DNA of 64,000 bases from Promethearchaeia archaeon (lineage in GTDB: Archaea > Asgardarchaeota > Lokiarchaeia > Sigyniarchaeales > SOKP01). The stretch is taken from assembly GCA_029856145.1 (NCBI GenBank), contig JAHQWK010000011.1:117506-181505 (forward strand). Reading direction: 5' to 3'. A program made the translations under genes and the position numbers. Positions 55,429 through 64,000 of this stretch are shown here, one piece after another. How positions within the stretch are numbered: the first letter of the stretch is position 1; each line of letters opens with the position of its first letter. The notes beneath the pieces were generated by a model, which saw only the letters and a list, made by a program, of their open reading frames with translations, was not told where the DNA came from and did not search any database.

Positions 55429-56907
55429 ATGATCTTTCAAGGATTATTCAACATTTTGGACCTTTATTTTAAAGAGACTGATCTATTCTATAATAATATT
55501 GATCTCTATTTCCGAGATAAAATCAATAGTTATTTTGTGGAAACTCATGTAAATAAGAATAATATAAACCAAAAAATTGAAGAACTCACAACATATCTTA
55601 TAAAGATATTGAAAGAAATTGGGTTTGAAAGGTCTGGTATTGAAAATGAATTCTTGGATCCATTTTTAGAATTAAGAAATAAAGAAAAAGAAAAAATTAC
55701 TTCAATAATAGAGCTTTATGAAATAAAGATAGCACCAATAATTTATGAAATCTTTTTAGAAACAATTGTTGATTATCTTGTGGATATTGAATTAGCCCCT
55801 TTAATGTTAAAGTTGAAATCTGAAGGTTTTCTAACAATTGAGTTTGTTATAGAACTTCGGAACTTGAAAAACTTGATTGAGAGCTCCCCTGAAAAGAGAG
55901 ATAATTTAAAAAAATATATTCAAATTCAAGAAAGAATTATTGATAAATTCAAAAGGAATAAACAAAATATTGAAAGTTTGGAAGATTTACCAGAGCCTCA
56001 ATTTAAACTTCAAATATTGTACTTAATTTATAGAATCATTCATTTCTTCCACCTTCAAAAGATGTTTGATTTTTCTCACTTAAAATCATATTTAGAAGGA
56101 AATGTGGATGAATGGTTAATAGATGTTCCTTTGGTTTCACTAAAAAATCCCGATATTTATTTTTGTGGCATTTATCTAGCTAAAAATCTGAATATTAATC
56201 TTGATGAGAAAAAAATTATCGATTTTTTAATAAATTTATATGAAGAAGCTATAGATAGATATGAATCTCCTCTCATCGAGGCTACTGACGGAGCTTATTA
56301 TTTCATCAAATCAACCGAAATGATGAGATTTTGGTTGGATTTTGAAAAAGTAAAGAATATTATTAAATCTGAACCGCAATTTTTTGAATCTAATTATTTA
56401 AAAAATCTAGAAACATCTCAATTAGTTGTTATATTAAAATTATATCACCATCTTGGAGTAAGTAAATTCGAAAATGAAAAAAGGGCAATCAAAGAAGAAA
56501 TTGAATTAAGAATAACACCAGAAGGAATCAAACAATTCAGAGAAGGATTTGTATCATCAGAAGCTACATATTATGTTCTCTTTTGTAATTATATGAACAA
56601 TTCACTTGATAAGCTAAAAGATTTTAATCTTTTAAAAAATGTTGTGTCTCGTATCTATAGGAATTTAGAACTTCTTGATTTTTCAATAGATACAAATTAT
56701 GATTTAATAAGTGAATTATTTTACTCAATTGAAAGTTTAAAATTATTCAATTGTATAGAAACTAAAGAAATGATAATTCATCTAGCAAAATTTTTGTTTC
56801 CACAAGAAATTAATGAAAGAATCTCAATCACTAAAGAAATAATTAGGGAAAAAGCAAAATTCAGACATTTGAAAGTGGATAGAGTTACTGGAGAAACAAT
56901 TTATTAG
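55429..56907 (+). CDS. Helical protein, possibly alpha/alpha-toroid (prenyltransferase-like repeats)
   Basis: A 492-aa, all-helical protein without signal peptide or spans. In the second half, segments such as NPDIYFCGIYLAKNLNINLD near 242, ATDGAYYFIKSTEMMRFW near 285 and SSEATYYVLFCNYMNNSL near 376 recur at about 45-90-residue spacing. They resemble the xxDxxYxxxxLxxL helices of the prenyltransferase/squalene-cyclase toroid. The catalytic Asp motifs are not clear. No neighbour supports a pathway, so treat this as a structural guess. Confidence 0.5.
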   Translation: MIFQGLFNILDLYFKETDLFYNNIDLYFRDKINSYFVETHVNKNNINQKIEELTTYLIKILKEIGFERSGIENEFLDPFLELRNKEKEKITSIIELYEIKIAPIIYEIFLETIVDYLVDIELAPLMLKLKSEGFLTIEFVIELRNLKNLIESSPEKRDNLKKYIQIQERIIDKFKRNKQNIESLEDLPEPQFKLQILYLIYRIIHFFHLQKMFDFSHLKSYLEGNVDEWLIDVPLVSLKNPDIYFCGIYLAKNLNINLDEKKIIDFLINLYEEAIDRYESPLIEATDGAYYFIKSTEMMRFWLDFEKVKNIIKSEPQFFESNYLKNLETSQLVVILKLYHHLGVSKFENEKRAIKEEIELRITPEGIKQFREGFVSSEATYYVLFCNYMNNSLDKLKDFNLLKNVVSRIYRNLELLDFSIDTNYDLISELFYSIESLKLFNCIETKEMIIHLAKFLFPQEINERISITKEIIREKAKFRHLKVDRVTGETIY

Positions 56908-57031
56908 TTTAGATTAGATCTTGATTATTTTTGTTTATTTAATGAATTTAATATATAATATCATTAAGACTAAAAATTATTTATTAATCTTAATCATTTT
57001 ACTAAGATAATAAAAAAACCTATTGATATTT

Positions 57032-58510
57032 ATGGATTTAAAAGATTTTGAACTAATTTATAAAGAAAATCGAAATGAAATTAAAGATAAACAGAAGATA
57101 GAGAAAAGACTAAGAGAAATTGTTGGAGATAACAATGTTTCAACGAATGAGATTGATATTTTAGCTTATACAAAGGATGCATCCCTTATAACGTTAAATT
57201 GGGCAATTCAAGGAAAAATTGCAGGTTTACCTGATTTTATAACGTGGCCAGAAACGATAAAACAGATATGCGAAATTTTAAAGTTTGTAAATCAAGAGAA
57301 GATCCCAGTCATACCTTATGGAGAAGGATCTGGAGTTGTTGGGGGCGCAATAGCTATTCGGGGTGGAATTATTATTGATATGAAAAAATTTAATAAAATT
57401 CTCGAAATTAATGATAAAAATTTGACTGTTACGGCTCAAACTGGTATTAATGGAATGAATTTAGAACGTTATTTAAATGCTAAAGGATATACAACGGGTC
57501 ATATACCTCAATCTCTCTACATTTCCTCTTTAGGTGGATGGATAGCACATCGTGCTGCCGGTCAATTCAGTACTAAATATGGAAAGATAGAAGATATTAT
57601 CTTAGGAATGGAGGTTATTTTACCTCAAGGTGACATTGTAGATTTTAAAACAACCCCCAGAGCTTCAACAGGACCTCAACTTGAAAAATTATTTATAGGT
57701 GGAGAAGGTACTCTTGGAATAGTTACCAAAGCTACTCTAAAGATTTGGCCGAGTCCAGAAAAAAGAAAATTAATCTCTTATGCTTTTCCTTCCATTGAAG
57801 ATTCTTTTGATGCCACACGACAAATATTAAGAGAAAATATATATCCTGCAGTTATACGAATTTATGATCAATTTGAAACAATGAGACATTTTCCAGATAT
57901 TGATAATGCAAAAGATAAAGTTATGGTTATATTTGTCTGTGAGGGAAATACAAAGCTCGTCGACTTGGAAGAATCGATCACTAGAGAAAAATGTGAGAAT
58001 AATTTTGGTGTAGATTGTGGAGTACACCCCGTAGAACATTGGTTTGAGACTAGATTTAGAGTAACAGAAACTTCAGCAATGCCCCCATATAAAATAGTAT
58101 TTGACACGATTGAAGTTGCTTCTCTTTGGGAAAATGCATCAGATATCTATCATAACGTTTTAGAATCAATGAAAAAACTACAAGGTGTTATAATGATTAC
58201 TGCTCATGTTTCACACTTTTATCCAAATGGAGTTGGGATTTATTTCAGTTTTGGTGGAGTCCCTGCAAAAGAGCAAACAGATTTGGAGTATTACCAAAAA
58301 TGCTGGGATACAATAATTAAGGCAGTATTAGATGCTGGTGGCTCAATTGCCCACCATCATGGAATAGGTATTAATAGAGCTCATTGGATGGAAAGCGAGT
58401 TGGGTGAATCTATGAATACTTTAAAAGATATTAAAAAATTACTTGATCCAAATAATATTCTAAATCCAGGGAAAATTTATGTAAACACTTGGAAAGGAGG
58501 TGAAAAATAA
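57032..58510 (+). CDS. FAD-linked oxidase, alkyl-DHAP-synthase/GlcD-like
   Basis: A 492-aa FAD_binding_4 plus C-terminal oxidase protein. PYGEGSGVVGGAIA near 100 and FIGGEGTLGIVTKATLKIWP near 222 bind FAD. SLGGWIAHRAAGQFSTKYGKIEDI and the late SIAHHHGIGINRAHW near 446 resemble alkyldihydroxyacetonephosphate synthase, whose His-rich loop is at that place. A glycolate/lactate/glycerol-3-P dehydrogenase is the alternative, favoured by the Fe-S gene that follows with no gap (TAA then ATG). No upstream ribosome site; a TTG nine bases earlier is possible. Confidence 0.82.
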   Translation: MDLKDFELIYKENRNEIKDKQKIEKRLREIVGDNNVSTNEIDILAYTKDASLITLNWAIQGKIAGLPDFITWPETIKQICEILKFVNQEKIPVIPYGEGSGVVGGAIAIRGGIIIDMKKFNKILEINDKNLTVTAQTGINGMNLERYLNAKGYTTGHIPQSLYISSLGGWIAHRAAGQFSTKYGKIEDIILGMEVILPQGDIVDFKTTPRASTGPQLEKLFIGGEGTLGIVTKATLKIWPSPEKRKLISYAFPSIEDSFDATRQILRENIYPAVIRIYDQFETMRHFPDIDNAKDKVMVIFVCEGNTKLVDLEESITREKCENNFGVDCGVHPVEHWFETRFRVTETSAMPPYKIVFDTIEVASLWENASDIYHNVLESMKKLQGVIMITAHVSHFYPNGVGIYFSFGGVPAKEQTDLEYYQKCWDTIIKAVLDAGGSIAHHHGIGINRAHWMESELGESMNTLKDIKKLLDPNNILNPGKIYVNTWKGGEK

Positions 58511-59785
58511 ATGGGTGTTGAAGAAACATTAAAAAAATATAGTTGGATTTTACCGCTTATCCAAAAAGCTGATAGAGCAACCAGATCAATGATAATGAAG
58601 AATTTTAGGCAAAAAAAGACAAATTTTTATCCTGAAGGCGAAGTTAAAGCTGATGTTGGAAATTTAATTAATTGCATGCTTTGCCCAAATATGTGTCGCT
58701 TCGATTGCGGGACTTTGGTTGCTTCACAAAACGAAAGTATGAGTCCTGCTTATAAAGCTAGAATTGGTTACTATATAACAATGGGATTGATAGATCCAAT
58801 GAAAAAAGAAAACAAGGCTTTCATTGATTTGATGTACAAATGTACAAATGAGGAAAACTGTAAGATTTGGTGCCCTTTTGATTTTTCTGTCGTATCACTT
58901 TTAGAAACTGTCAGAGATGATTTAAATGATAAAGGATTAATGCCAGAATATTGCAAAAAGCAAATAAATAAATTAAATAAGACCAATACCATAGAAGATT
59001 ACAATATTTTCGAAACTTATGAGGAAAAAGGAATAGAAAATACAGAAACAGATGGGAACGATGATGTTTTTTATTATATTGGATGTGAATCTATGAAATT
59101 TCCTGAAGTAGTAAAAGCAAATATTCAAATTTTAAAAAAAGCAGGAGTCCATTTTTCAACCAATCTTGAGAAAAAAGTTTGTTGTGGCGGTCCAGCTTTT
59201 AATATTAGAGATCTAGAAACTGCTAAAGAATTTGCTAATAAAAATAAAGAACTGATTGAATCTTCTGGTGCTGAAATTATTATATCAGACTGTCCTGGCT
59301 GTGTTCTAACTTTAACAAATAGATATGAAAAAGCGGGAATTAAAATTGAAAAGCAAATACTCCATACTGTTCAATATTTTAAGAAATTAATAGATAATGG
59401 AAAATTAAGATTCAAAAATAGCATTCCAGAAGAGTATAGAAAGATAACAATTCATGATCCTTGTCTAATTGCGAGGAATCTAAAGGATACAGAATCAATT
59501 AGAGAAATTCTTAAGAAAATTCCAAGTTTAGAAGTAGTTGAACCTATTTATAATAAAGAATATGTTCATTGTTGTGGTTGGAGTGGTACTGCCCATTGGG
59601 CAGATAAAGACTTAGCTGTTAAAGAAGCACGAAATAGAATTAATGAATTAAAGGAAACGGGAATGAGCGTATTTGTTTCTGCTTGCCCTCTTTGCGAACT
59701 AGGACTAGGTTATGGGATTGCAGAATCTGAAAAAGAAAAATATAATATACTAGATATATCTGAATTATTATTAACATTACTTTAA
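58511..59785 (+). CDS. Fe-S oxidoreductase with CCG domains (GlpC/HdrD-like)
   Basis: A 424-aa protein. Atypical N-terminal Fe-S cysteines occur as NCMLCPNMCRFDC near 54-66 and CTNEENCKIWC near 115-125. Two CCG modules follow: KKVCCGGPAF near 222 with DCPGC near 259, and HDPCL near 315 with HCCGW and ACPLCE near 352-395. It would accept electrons from the FAD subunit upstream and pass them to a membrane or soluble carrier. GGAGGTGA lies just before its ATG, inside the end of the oxidase gene. Confidence 0.88.
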   Translation: MGVEETLKKYSWILPLIQKADRATRSMIMKNFRQKKTNFYPEGEVKADVGNLINCMLCPNMCRFDCGTLVASQNESMSPAYKARIGYYITMGLIDPMKKENKAFIDLMYKCTNEENCKIWCPFDFSVVSLLETVRDDLNDKGLMPEYCKKQINKLNKTNTIEDYNIFETYEEKGIENTETDGNDDVFYYIGCESMKFPEVVKANIQILKKAGVHFSTNLEKKVCCGGPAFNIRDLETAKEFANKNKELIESSGAEIIISDCPGCVLTLTNRYEKAGIKIEKQILHTVQYFKKLIDNGKLRFKNSIPEEYRKITIHDPCLIARNLKDTESIREILKKIPSLEVVEPIYNKEYVHCCGWSGTAHWADKDLAVKEARNRINELKETGMSVFVSACPLCELGLGYGIAESEKEKYNILDISELLLTLL

Positions 59786-59813
59786 TATTTAAATTAATAA
59801 TTTAAGTGGTTAT

Positions 59814-61274
59814 ATGAGCGATTTGATTTGTATATTTGATGTTGGAACGACTGGGGCAAGAACAATTGTATTTGATATTAATGGTAAAGAAGTTGCTAAA
59901 GCTTATGAAGAATATCCTGTTATAAAGCAGCCAATAGGAATTTCTGAGCAAAATCCAATAATTTGGTGGAATGCTGTTAAAAATACATGTAATAAAGTGG
60001 CTAGAACAATTAATCTTGAAGATATAATTGGAATAACTGCAACATTTCTTCGAGCAGCAGTAACAATTATTGATAAAAAAGGTGAAGTACTCCATCCTGC
60101 TTTAACTTGGATGGATGAAAGACAAGAACATACAGCAATAGAATGGAAAAAAGATGTGGATCTCAGAAGATCGATTCCAAAAATACTCTGGGTTAAGAAT
60201 AATAAACCAGATTTATTCAGTAGATCTGATAAAATTATCCATACTGATTCCTATATTTATATGAAATTATGTGAAGAATGTGTAACAGACCCAACAATGG
60301 GGATTTGGGGAATATTAGATAATAATTCACTTGAATGGGATGAGGGATTAGCGGAACGCTTTGATTTACCCATAGACCTTTGGCCAGAATTGCATCGACC
60401 CGGAGAAATTATTGGTGAATTATCCAGTAGTGCTGCGGATGTTTTAGGTTTAAAGAAAAACATTCCTATTATAACAGGGGGCAGTGATCAACAATGTTCA
60501 GCATTGGGATTAGGTGTTATTAATGTAGGTCAAGCTAAAGCTACTACTGGGACAGGAACATTTGTAGATTATGTTGTAGATCACCCTATTGAACCCGCGG
60601 GAGATTTTCCTATTTTTTCACTACCTTCTGTTATAAAGGGTAAGTGGAATATTGAGGGTGTTTATCCAGGAACGGGTGATGCATTAAAATGGTTTGCGAA
60701 TAATTTCTCACAATTACATCTTAAACAAAGCCAAGAGCAGGGTAAAAATGTGTATGACATGCTAACTTCAGAAGCAGCAACGATTCCCCCCGGAAGTGGA
60801 GGATTGCTATTTTTAACGGCATTATCTATCTTCCGAAAAGGGACAATTCATGGTTTAGATTGGAATCATACTAGAGCGCATATAATACGTTCGATAATGG
60901 AATCCGCTGCCCTGGGTACTCGATATTATCTCCAAACAACTGAAGCAATGGGGGGTGAAAAAACAACTGAATTAAGAGTTGATGGAGGAGGAATGAATAG
61001 TGATTTATGGGTTCAAATTTTTGCAGATACTATAGAGAAAAAAATATTAGTTTCAGAGAATAAAGATGGTGCTGCTATGGGTGCAGCGATTTTGGGATAT
61101 TTAGGATGTAAAAGATATAATACAATTGAGAAAGCTGTTGAAAATATGATTAGATTTCCTACATTTAAAAATCCAATTAAAGAAAATTCAAAAATATATA
61201 GAAAATTATATAGAATTTTTCTACCAACACTTCTAGAAATTTATTCAAAAAAGCGAGTCACTAAAGATTTATAA
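59814..61274 (+). CDS. FGGY-family carbohydrate kinase (glycerol/xylulose kinase-like)
   Basis: A 486-aa sugar kinase. FDVGTTGARTIVFD at residues 8-21 is the phosphate-1 loop, TWMDERQEH near 99 the substrate region, GGSDQQCSALGLG near 222 carries the catalytic Asp, and VDGGGMNSDLWVQIFAD near 388 is the adenosine motif. It follows the Fe-S subunit by 28 bp. With an AGPS/GlpD-like oxidase upstream, a glycerol or related triose/polyol substrate is plausible, but xylulose or others cannot be excluded. Confidence 0.85.
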   Translation: MSDLICIFDVGTTGARTIVFDINGKEVAKAYEEYPVIKQPIGISEQNPIIWWNAVKNTCNKVARTINLEDIIGITATFLRAAVTIIDKKGEVLHPALTWMDERQEHTAIEWKKDVDLRRSIPKILWVKNNKPDLFSRSDKIIHTDSYIYMKLCEECVTDPTMGIWGILDNNSLEWDEGLAERFDLPIDLWPELHRPGEIIGELSSSAADVLGLKKNIPIITGGSDQQCSALGLGVINVGQAKATTGTGTFVDYVVDHPIEPAGDFPIFSLPSVIKGKWNIEGVYPGTGDALKWFANNFSQLHLKQSQEQGKNVYDMLTSEAATIPPGSGGLLFLTALSIFRKGTIHGLDWNHTRAHIIRSIMESAALGTRYYLQTTEAMGGEKTTELRVDGGGMNSDLWVQIFADTIEKKILVSENKDGAAMGAAILGYLGCKRYNTIEKAVENMIRFPTFKNPIKENSKIYRKLYRIFLPTLLEIYSKKRVTKDL

Positions 61275-61403
61275 TTTTTTTTTATTTATTAACACTTTTT
61301 CAAGATGATTAGGAGTTAAAATCAGCAATTTTGAAAATTTAGTAAAGTATTTTTGGAATATATTATTTCAAAAATTATAGAATATAATAAGTTTCTAGCT
61401 CAC

Positions 61404-62231
61404 ATGCCTTATTTCAAGAACCAAGAGGGTTACAATCTATATTATGAAAATATTAACCCAGATTCAAAAACTTGTACCATTATTTTACTTCATGGATTTG
61501 CCTCTTCTGCTTCTTTCTTTAAAGCACAAATAAATATCTTGAAGAAGAATTATCGAATTATTGCTTTTGATGCATTAGGGCATGGGAGGAGTGATCACCC
61601 CCAAGAAATTAATCTCTCAAAAAATCTCAGATATGATATCATTAGAGACTTAGAAGATCTTCTAAAATATTTGGAAGTAAGCGAAAAATACGGTATAATA
61701 GGGCACTCTCTTGTAGGGGGGATGATTGGTCAACTCTTCGCAGTAAAACATCCTGAAGATATCAAATTTCTTATCTTATTGAATTCCGGATACATTATGA
61801 TTGATAATGTTATAAGAAATATATTTTATAATTTACTCCCATATTTTATCCGAATGAATTTTCTTGATGTGCTAGCAAATTCTGTTGAAAAAATATTAGA
61901 TAAAACTATACCATATATTATTACGGCTTTATCTGATTCTTTAGCTGGACTAAAATTAACAAAAGATCAATTACATATGCAAATTGAAGATCAAATTTTT
62001 CGAATGATTCATGAAATAAAAGAATACGATCCATCAGATATTAGCTGCCCTACTCTAATAATTGGTGGAAGGCTTGATAATTTTGCTCCAGAGCAGATGT
62101 CGGAAGAATTGCATAGAATGATCCCTAATTCTTCATTAAGTATAATTGATATTGCAGGACATTTCGCTCCTGCTCAGAGGAAAGAGGTAGTTAATGAATT
62201 AATTTGTGATTTTATTAAAACTCTTAAATGA
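61404..62231 (+). CDS. Alpha/beta hydrolase
   Basis: A 275-aa alpha/beta-hydrolase fold protein. LLHGFASSASFF near 31 forms the oxyanion loop. The nucleophile Ser lies in GHSLVGG near 101, Asp in GGRLDNFAP near 231 and His in IAGHFAP near 258. An upstream in-frame TTG at 61353 is rejected because the homologous part begins at MPYFKNQEGYNLYYE. The substrate is unknown. Confidence 0.85.
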   Translation: MPYFKNQEGYNLYYENINPDSKTCTIILLHGFASSASFFKAQINILKKNYRIIAFDALGHGRSDHPQEINLSKNLRYDIIRDLEDLLKYLEVSEKYGIIGHSLVGGMIGQLFAVKHPEDIKFLILLNSGYIMIDNVIRNIFYNLLPYFIRMNFLDVLANSVEKILDKTIPYIITALSDSLAGLKLTKDQLHMQIEDQIFRMIHEIKEYDPSDISCPTLIIGGRLDNFAPEQMSEELHRMIPNSSLSIIDIAGHFAPAQRKEVVNELICDFIKTLK

Positions 62232-62252
62232 ATTCGTTTAGATTGATATATC

Positions 62253-62624
62253 ATGAATGAAAAAAATGACACAAATACAACTATTTCATTTTTTAAAAAA
62301 GAAGTAAAAAAATTTGTTGAAGACCGAAATTGGATTAAATACCATACTCCTAAGAATTTGGTTCAAGCTATAAATTGCGAAGCTGGAGAATTATCTCAGT
62401 TATTATTGTTTAAAGATTATATGAAAGAGGATATTTTTGATAATAAGGCTCTCCTTACAAATATTTCTGATGAAATTGCTGATGTATTTATTTACCTTAT
62501 AAGTCTGATTAATGCTTTAGACATAGATTTAAGCCAAATTTTTATAAACAAAATGGAAAAAAATAAAAAAAAATATTCAAGTAAAGAATTTAATAATGGA
62601 ATATATTATAAAAAATCAAATTAA
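62253..62624 (+). CDS. MazG-like nucleotide pyrophosphohydrolase
   Basis: A 123-aa, all-alpha NTP pyrophosphatase of the MazG/RS21-C6 type. NWIKYHTPKNLVQAINCEAGELSQLLLF contains the first EAGEL Mg-binding site near 49, and DEIADVFIYLISLINAL near 76 the second. Such enzymes clear non-canonical or excess dNTPs. It starts 21 bp after the hydrolase and is followed closely by the DUF3795 gene. Confidence 0.87.
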   Translation: MNEKNDTNTTISFFKKEVKKFVEDRNWIKYHTPKNLVQAINCEAGELSQLLLFKDYMKEDIFDNKALLTNISDEIADVFIYLISLINALDIDLSQIFINKMEKNKKKYSSKEFNNGIYYKKSN

Positions 62625-62635
62625 GAGAATTAAAA

Positions 62636-63106
62636 ATGACTAATATAAATAAAGATCTATTAGCTCCATGTGGGCTTTATTGTGGTGTATGTGCTATACA
62701 TATCGCTGATAGAGACAATAATTTAAAGTTTAAAGAAAAACTCGTCGATGTCTACAAACCTTTTACAAAATCTATTGAAGATATTAAATGTTCGGGCTGT
62801 CTCTCAGAAAACCAAGAGAATATATTTGGATATTGTCAAACATGTCCAATCAGAGATTGCATAAAAAGTAAAGGAATTGATGGTTGTTATCAATGTGATG
62901 ATTTTCCGTGCAAAATCATAGAACGATTTCCTTTCCCTGTTGGTAAAAAAGTTATTCTAAGAGCAATACCTCGATGGAAAGAAATAGGAACTGAAAAATG
63001 GGTTGAAGAAGAGGAGAAAAGATATCATTGCCCTGAATGCGATAATTTTTTATTCCGAGGGGCAAAACGATGTAATAAATGTGGAATTTCAGTTAATGTA
63101 GATTGA
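62636..63106 (+). CDS. DUF3795-type cysteine-rich protein with C-terminal zinc ribbon
   Basis: A 156-aa protein. CGLYCGVC at residues 13-20, CSGC near 56, CQTC and IRDC near 74-83 and GCYQCDDFPC near 89-98 follow the DUF3795 pattern. CPEC with CNKC near 132-149 adds a zinc ribbon. It probably binds metal or Fe-S; the family function is unknown. Only 11 bp separate it from the MazG-like gene. Confidence 0.8.
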   Translation: MTNINKDLLAPCGLYCGVCAIHIADRDNNLKFKEKLVDVYKPFTKSIEDIKCSGCLSENQENIFGYCQTCPIRDCIKSKGIDGCYQCDDFPCKIIERFPFPVGKKVILRAIPRWKEIGTEKWVEEEEKRYHCPECDNFLFRGAKRCNKCGISVNVD

Positions 63107-63168
63107 AGGAAATTTTATTTTTTTATTAATAATAAGAATTTTTATGGCTTTTTCTATTATTATTTACC

Positions 63169-64000
63169 ATGGTTGCTAAGAATTTGGATGAGATAATTAA
63201 GGAACAATTAAACTACACCTTAAAGGAAACAGAATTTTCTAACTTGGGGGAATTTTATCAAGGAAAAGTTAGAGATAACTATACAAAAAAAGATAAAAGA
63301 ATAATTATTGCAACAGATCGTTTAAGTGCTTTTGATAGAGTAATAACTACAATTCCATTTAAAGGGCAATTATTAAACCAGGTTTCATCCTTCTGGTTTG
63401 AAAAAACTAAAGAAATTGTTAAAAATCACATTATTGATATACCAGATCCGAATGTATCTGTCGTTCATCAATGCAAGACAGTTCCAGTCGAAGTAGTTAT
63501 AAGAGGGTATTTGACTGGAAGCATGTGGCGTGATTATGATAAAGGAAAACCCACTTCTGGTATAATGCCTCCAAACGGAATGAAAAAAAATCAGAAATTT
63601 GATGAAATAATAGTTACCCCCTCAACAAAAGCAGAATCAGGTCATGATATTTACCTACCAAGAGAAGAGATCCTAAAGCGTGGTTTGGTTGATAAAGATG
63701 TTTATGAACAAATCGAAGAAGCTGCGTTTAAATTATTTAAATTCGGACAAGAGTTTTGTGAAAAGAATGGTCTTATTTTGGTCGATACCAAGTATGAATT
63801 TGGGGTAAAAGAAGGAGAATTAATGGTTATTGATGAAATTCATACTCAAGACTCATCTAGATTCTGTATCATCGATACTTAAAACGAAAAGTTTGAAAAA
63901 GGAGATGATCCCGATATATTAGATAAAGAAATCTTTAGAGGGTGGCTTATGGAAAGTTACCCCACAATTTTTCCTGATAGTAAACCCGATGAAGTTATTC
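63169..64000 (+). pseudogene. purC: purC (SAICAR synthetase) interrupted by in-frame TAA, runs off window
   Basis: Phosphoribosylaminoimidazole-succinocarboxamide synthase of the longer, yeast-type class. LGEFYQGKVRDNY near 22-34, VVIRGYLTGSMWRDYDKG near 110, PSTKAESGHD near 146 and VIDEIHTQDSSRF near 220 are conserved. After IIDT the frame has TAA at 63880, then continues without shift as NEKFEKGDDPDILDKEIFRG and WLMESY to the window end. Family members usually have Tyr (TAT/TAC) at the place of the TAA. So either a nonsense mutation or a base error truncates a purine biosynthesis enzyme at 237 residues. Confidence 0.85.

Noticed and set aside
61353-61403. TTG-initiated extension of the alpha/beta hydrolase
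   Set aside because: Homology to the fold begins at the ATG at 61404 and the extension lacks a ribosome site.

Overview
This is a low-GC archaeal chromosome segment. The archaeal assignment rests on RadA recombinase, a complete A/V-type ATPase operon, tRNA-splicing endonuclease EndA, a MEMO-family protein and scarce intrinsic terminators. A leucine-rich-repeat protein with the short N-terminal domain I associate with Asgard (Loki-like) archaea (35067-36422), together with the AT-rich composition, points to an Asgard archaeon. That placement is inference; no rRNA or ribosomal protein gene lies in the window.

Layout. 0.1-8.0 kb: a D-2-hydroxyacid dehydrogenase, a ribbon-helix-helix regulator, then a sugar-nucleotide/glycogen-like group (GalT-like HIT protein, nucleotidyltransferase with a beta-helix tail, GH57 branching enzyme, active-site-degenerate phosphohexomutase). 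8.0-10.6 kb: a tandem duplication of an orphan DppB-type permease together with its leader. A 34-bp segment upstream of the two copies is exactly inverted between them. 10.8-18.6 kb: a membrane protein, RadA, three tandem OsmC-fold genes, a YdjM-like membrane protein, a PfkB kinase, a coiled-coil protein, MEMO and EndA. 18.7-22.5 kb (minus strand): a compact cassette of SPASM radical SAM enzyme, methyltransferase, multi-pass membrane protein and two homologous single-span small proteins. It looks like an undescribed peptide- or membrane-protein-modifying system. 22.7-34.1 kb (minus strand): A-type ATPase genes K-C-H-F-E-A-B-D-I, a zinc-ribbon membrane protein and a second, diverged catalytic A subunit. 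34.3-36.4 kb: PhoU-like and LRR genes. 36.4-40.7 kb: an accessory-looking tract with a GC-richer structured element, a stop-interrupted ORF, a secreted FN3-like protein, orphan genes and a frameshifted remnant. 40.8-49.4 kb: two VIT1-like transporters and a 2-hydroxyacyl-CoA dehydratase set (activase, one HgdB/C-like and two HgdA-like subunits). 50.2-55.1 kb: GH13, GlmS and GlmM. 55.4-64 kb: an alpha/alpha-toroid-like protein, an AGPS-like FAD oxidase with CCG Fe-S partner and FGGY kinase, a hydrolase, a MazG-like protein, a DUF3795 protein and purC with an in-frame TAA.

Two cross-cutting observations stand out. First, several genes with good Shine-Dalgarno sites have no AUG/GUG/UUG at the right distance but do have ATT or ATA there (atpE, atpD, the second OsmC gene, probably the GalT-like gene and a 41-codon ORF), suggesting permissive start-codon use. 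Second, both the ATPase A subunit and the permease are duplicated, with local signs of sequence exchange. I saw no tRNA, rRNA, CRISPR array, intact insertion sequence or replication origin, but a careful tRNA scan by eye is not exhaustive.
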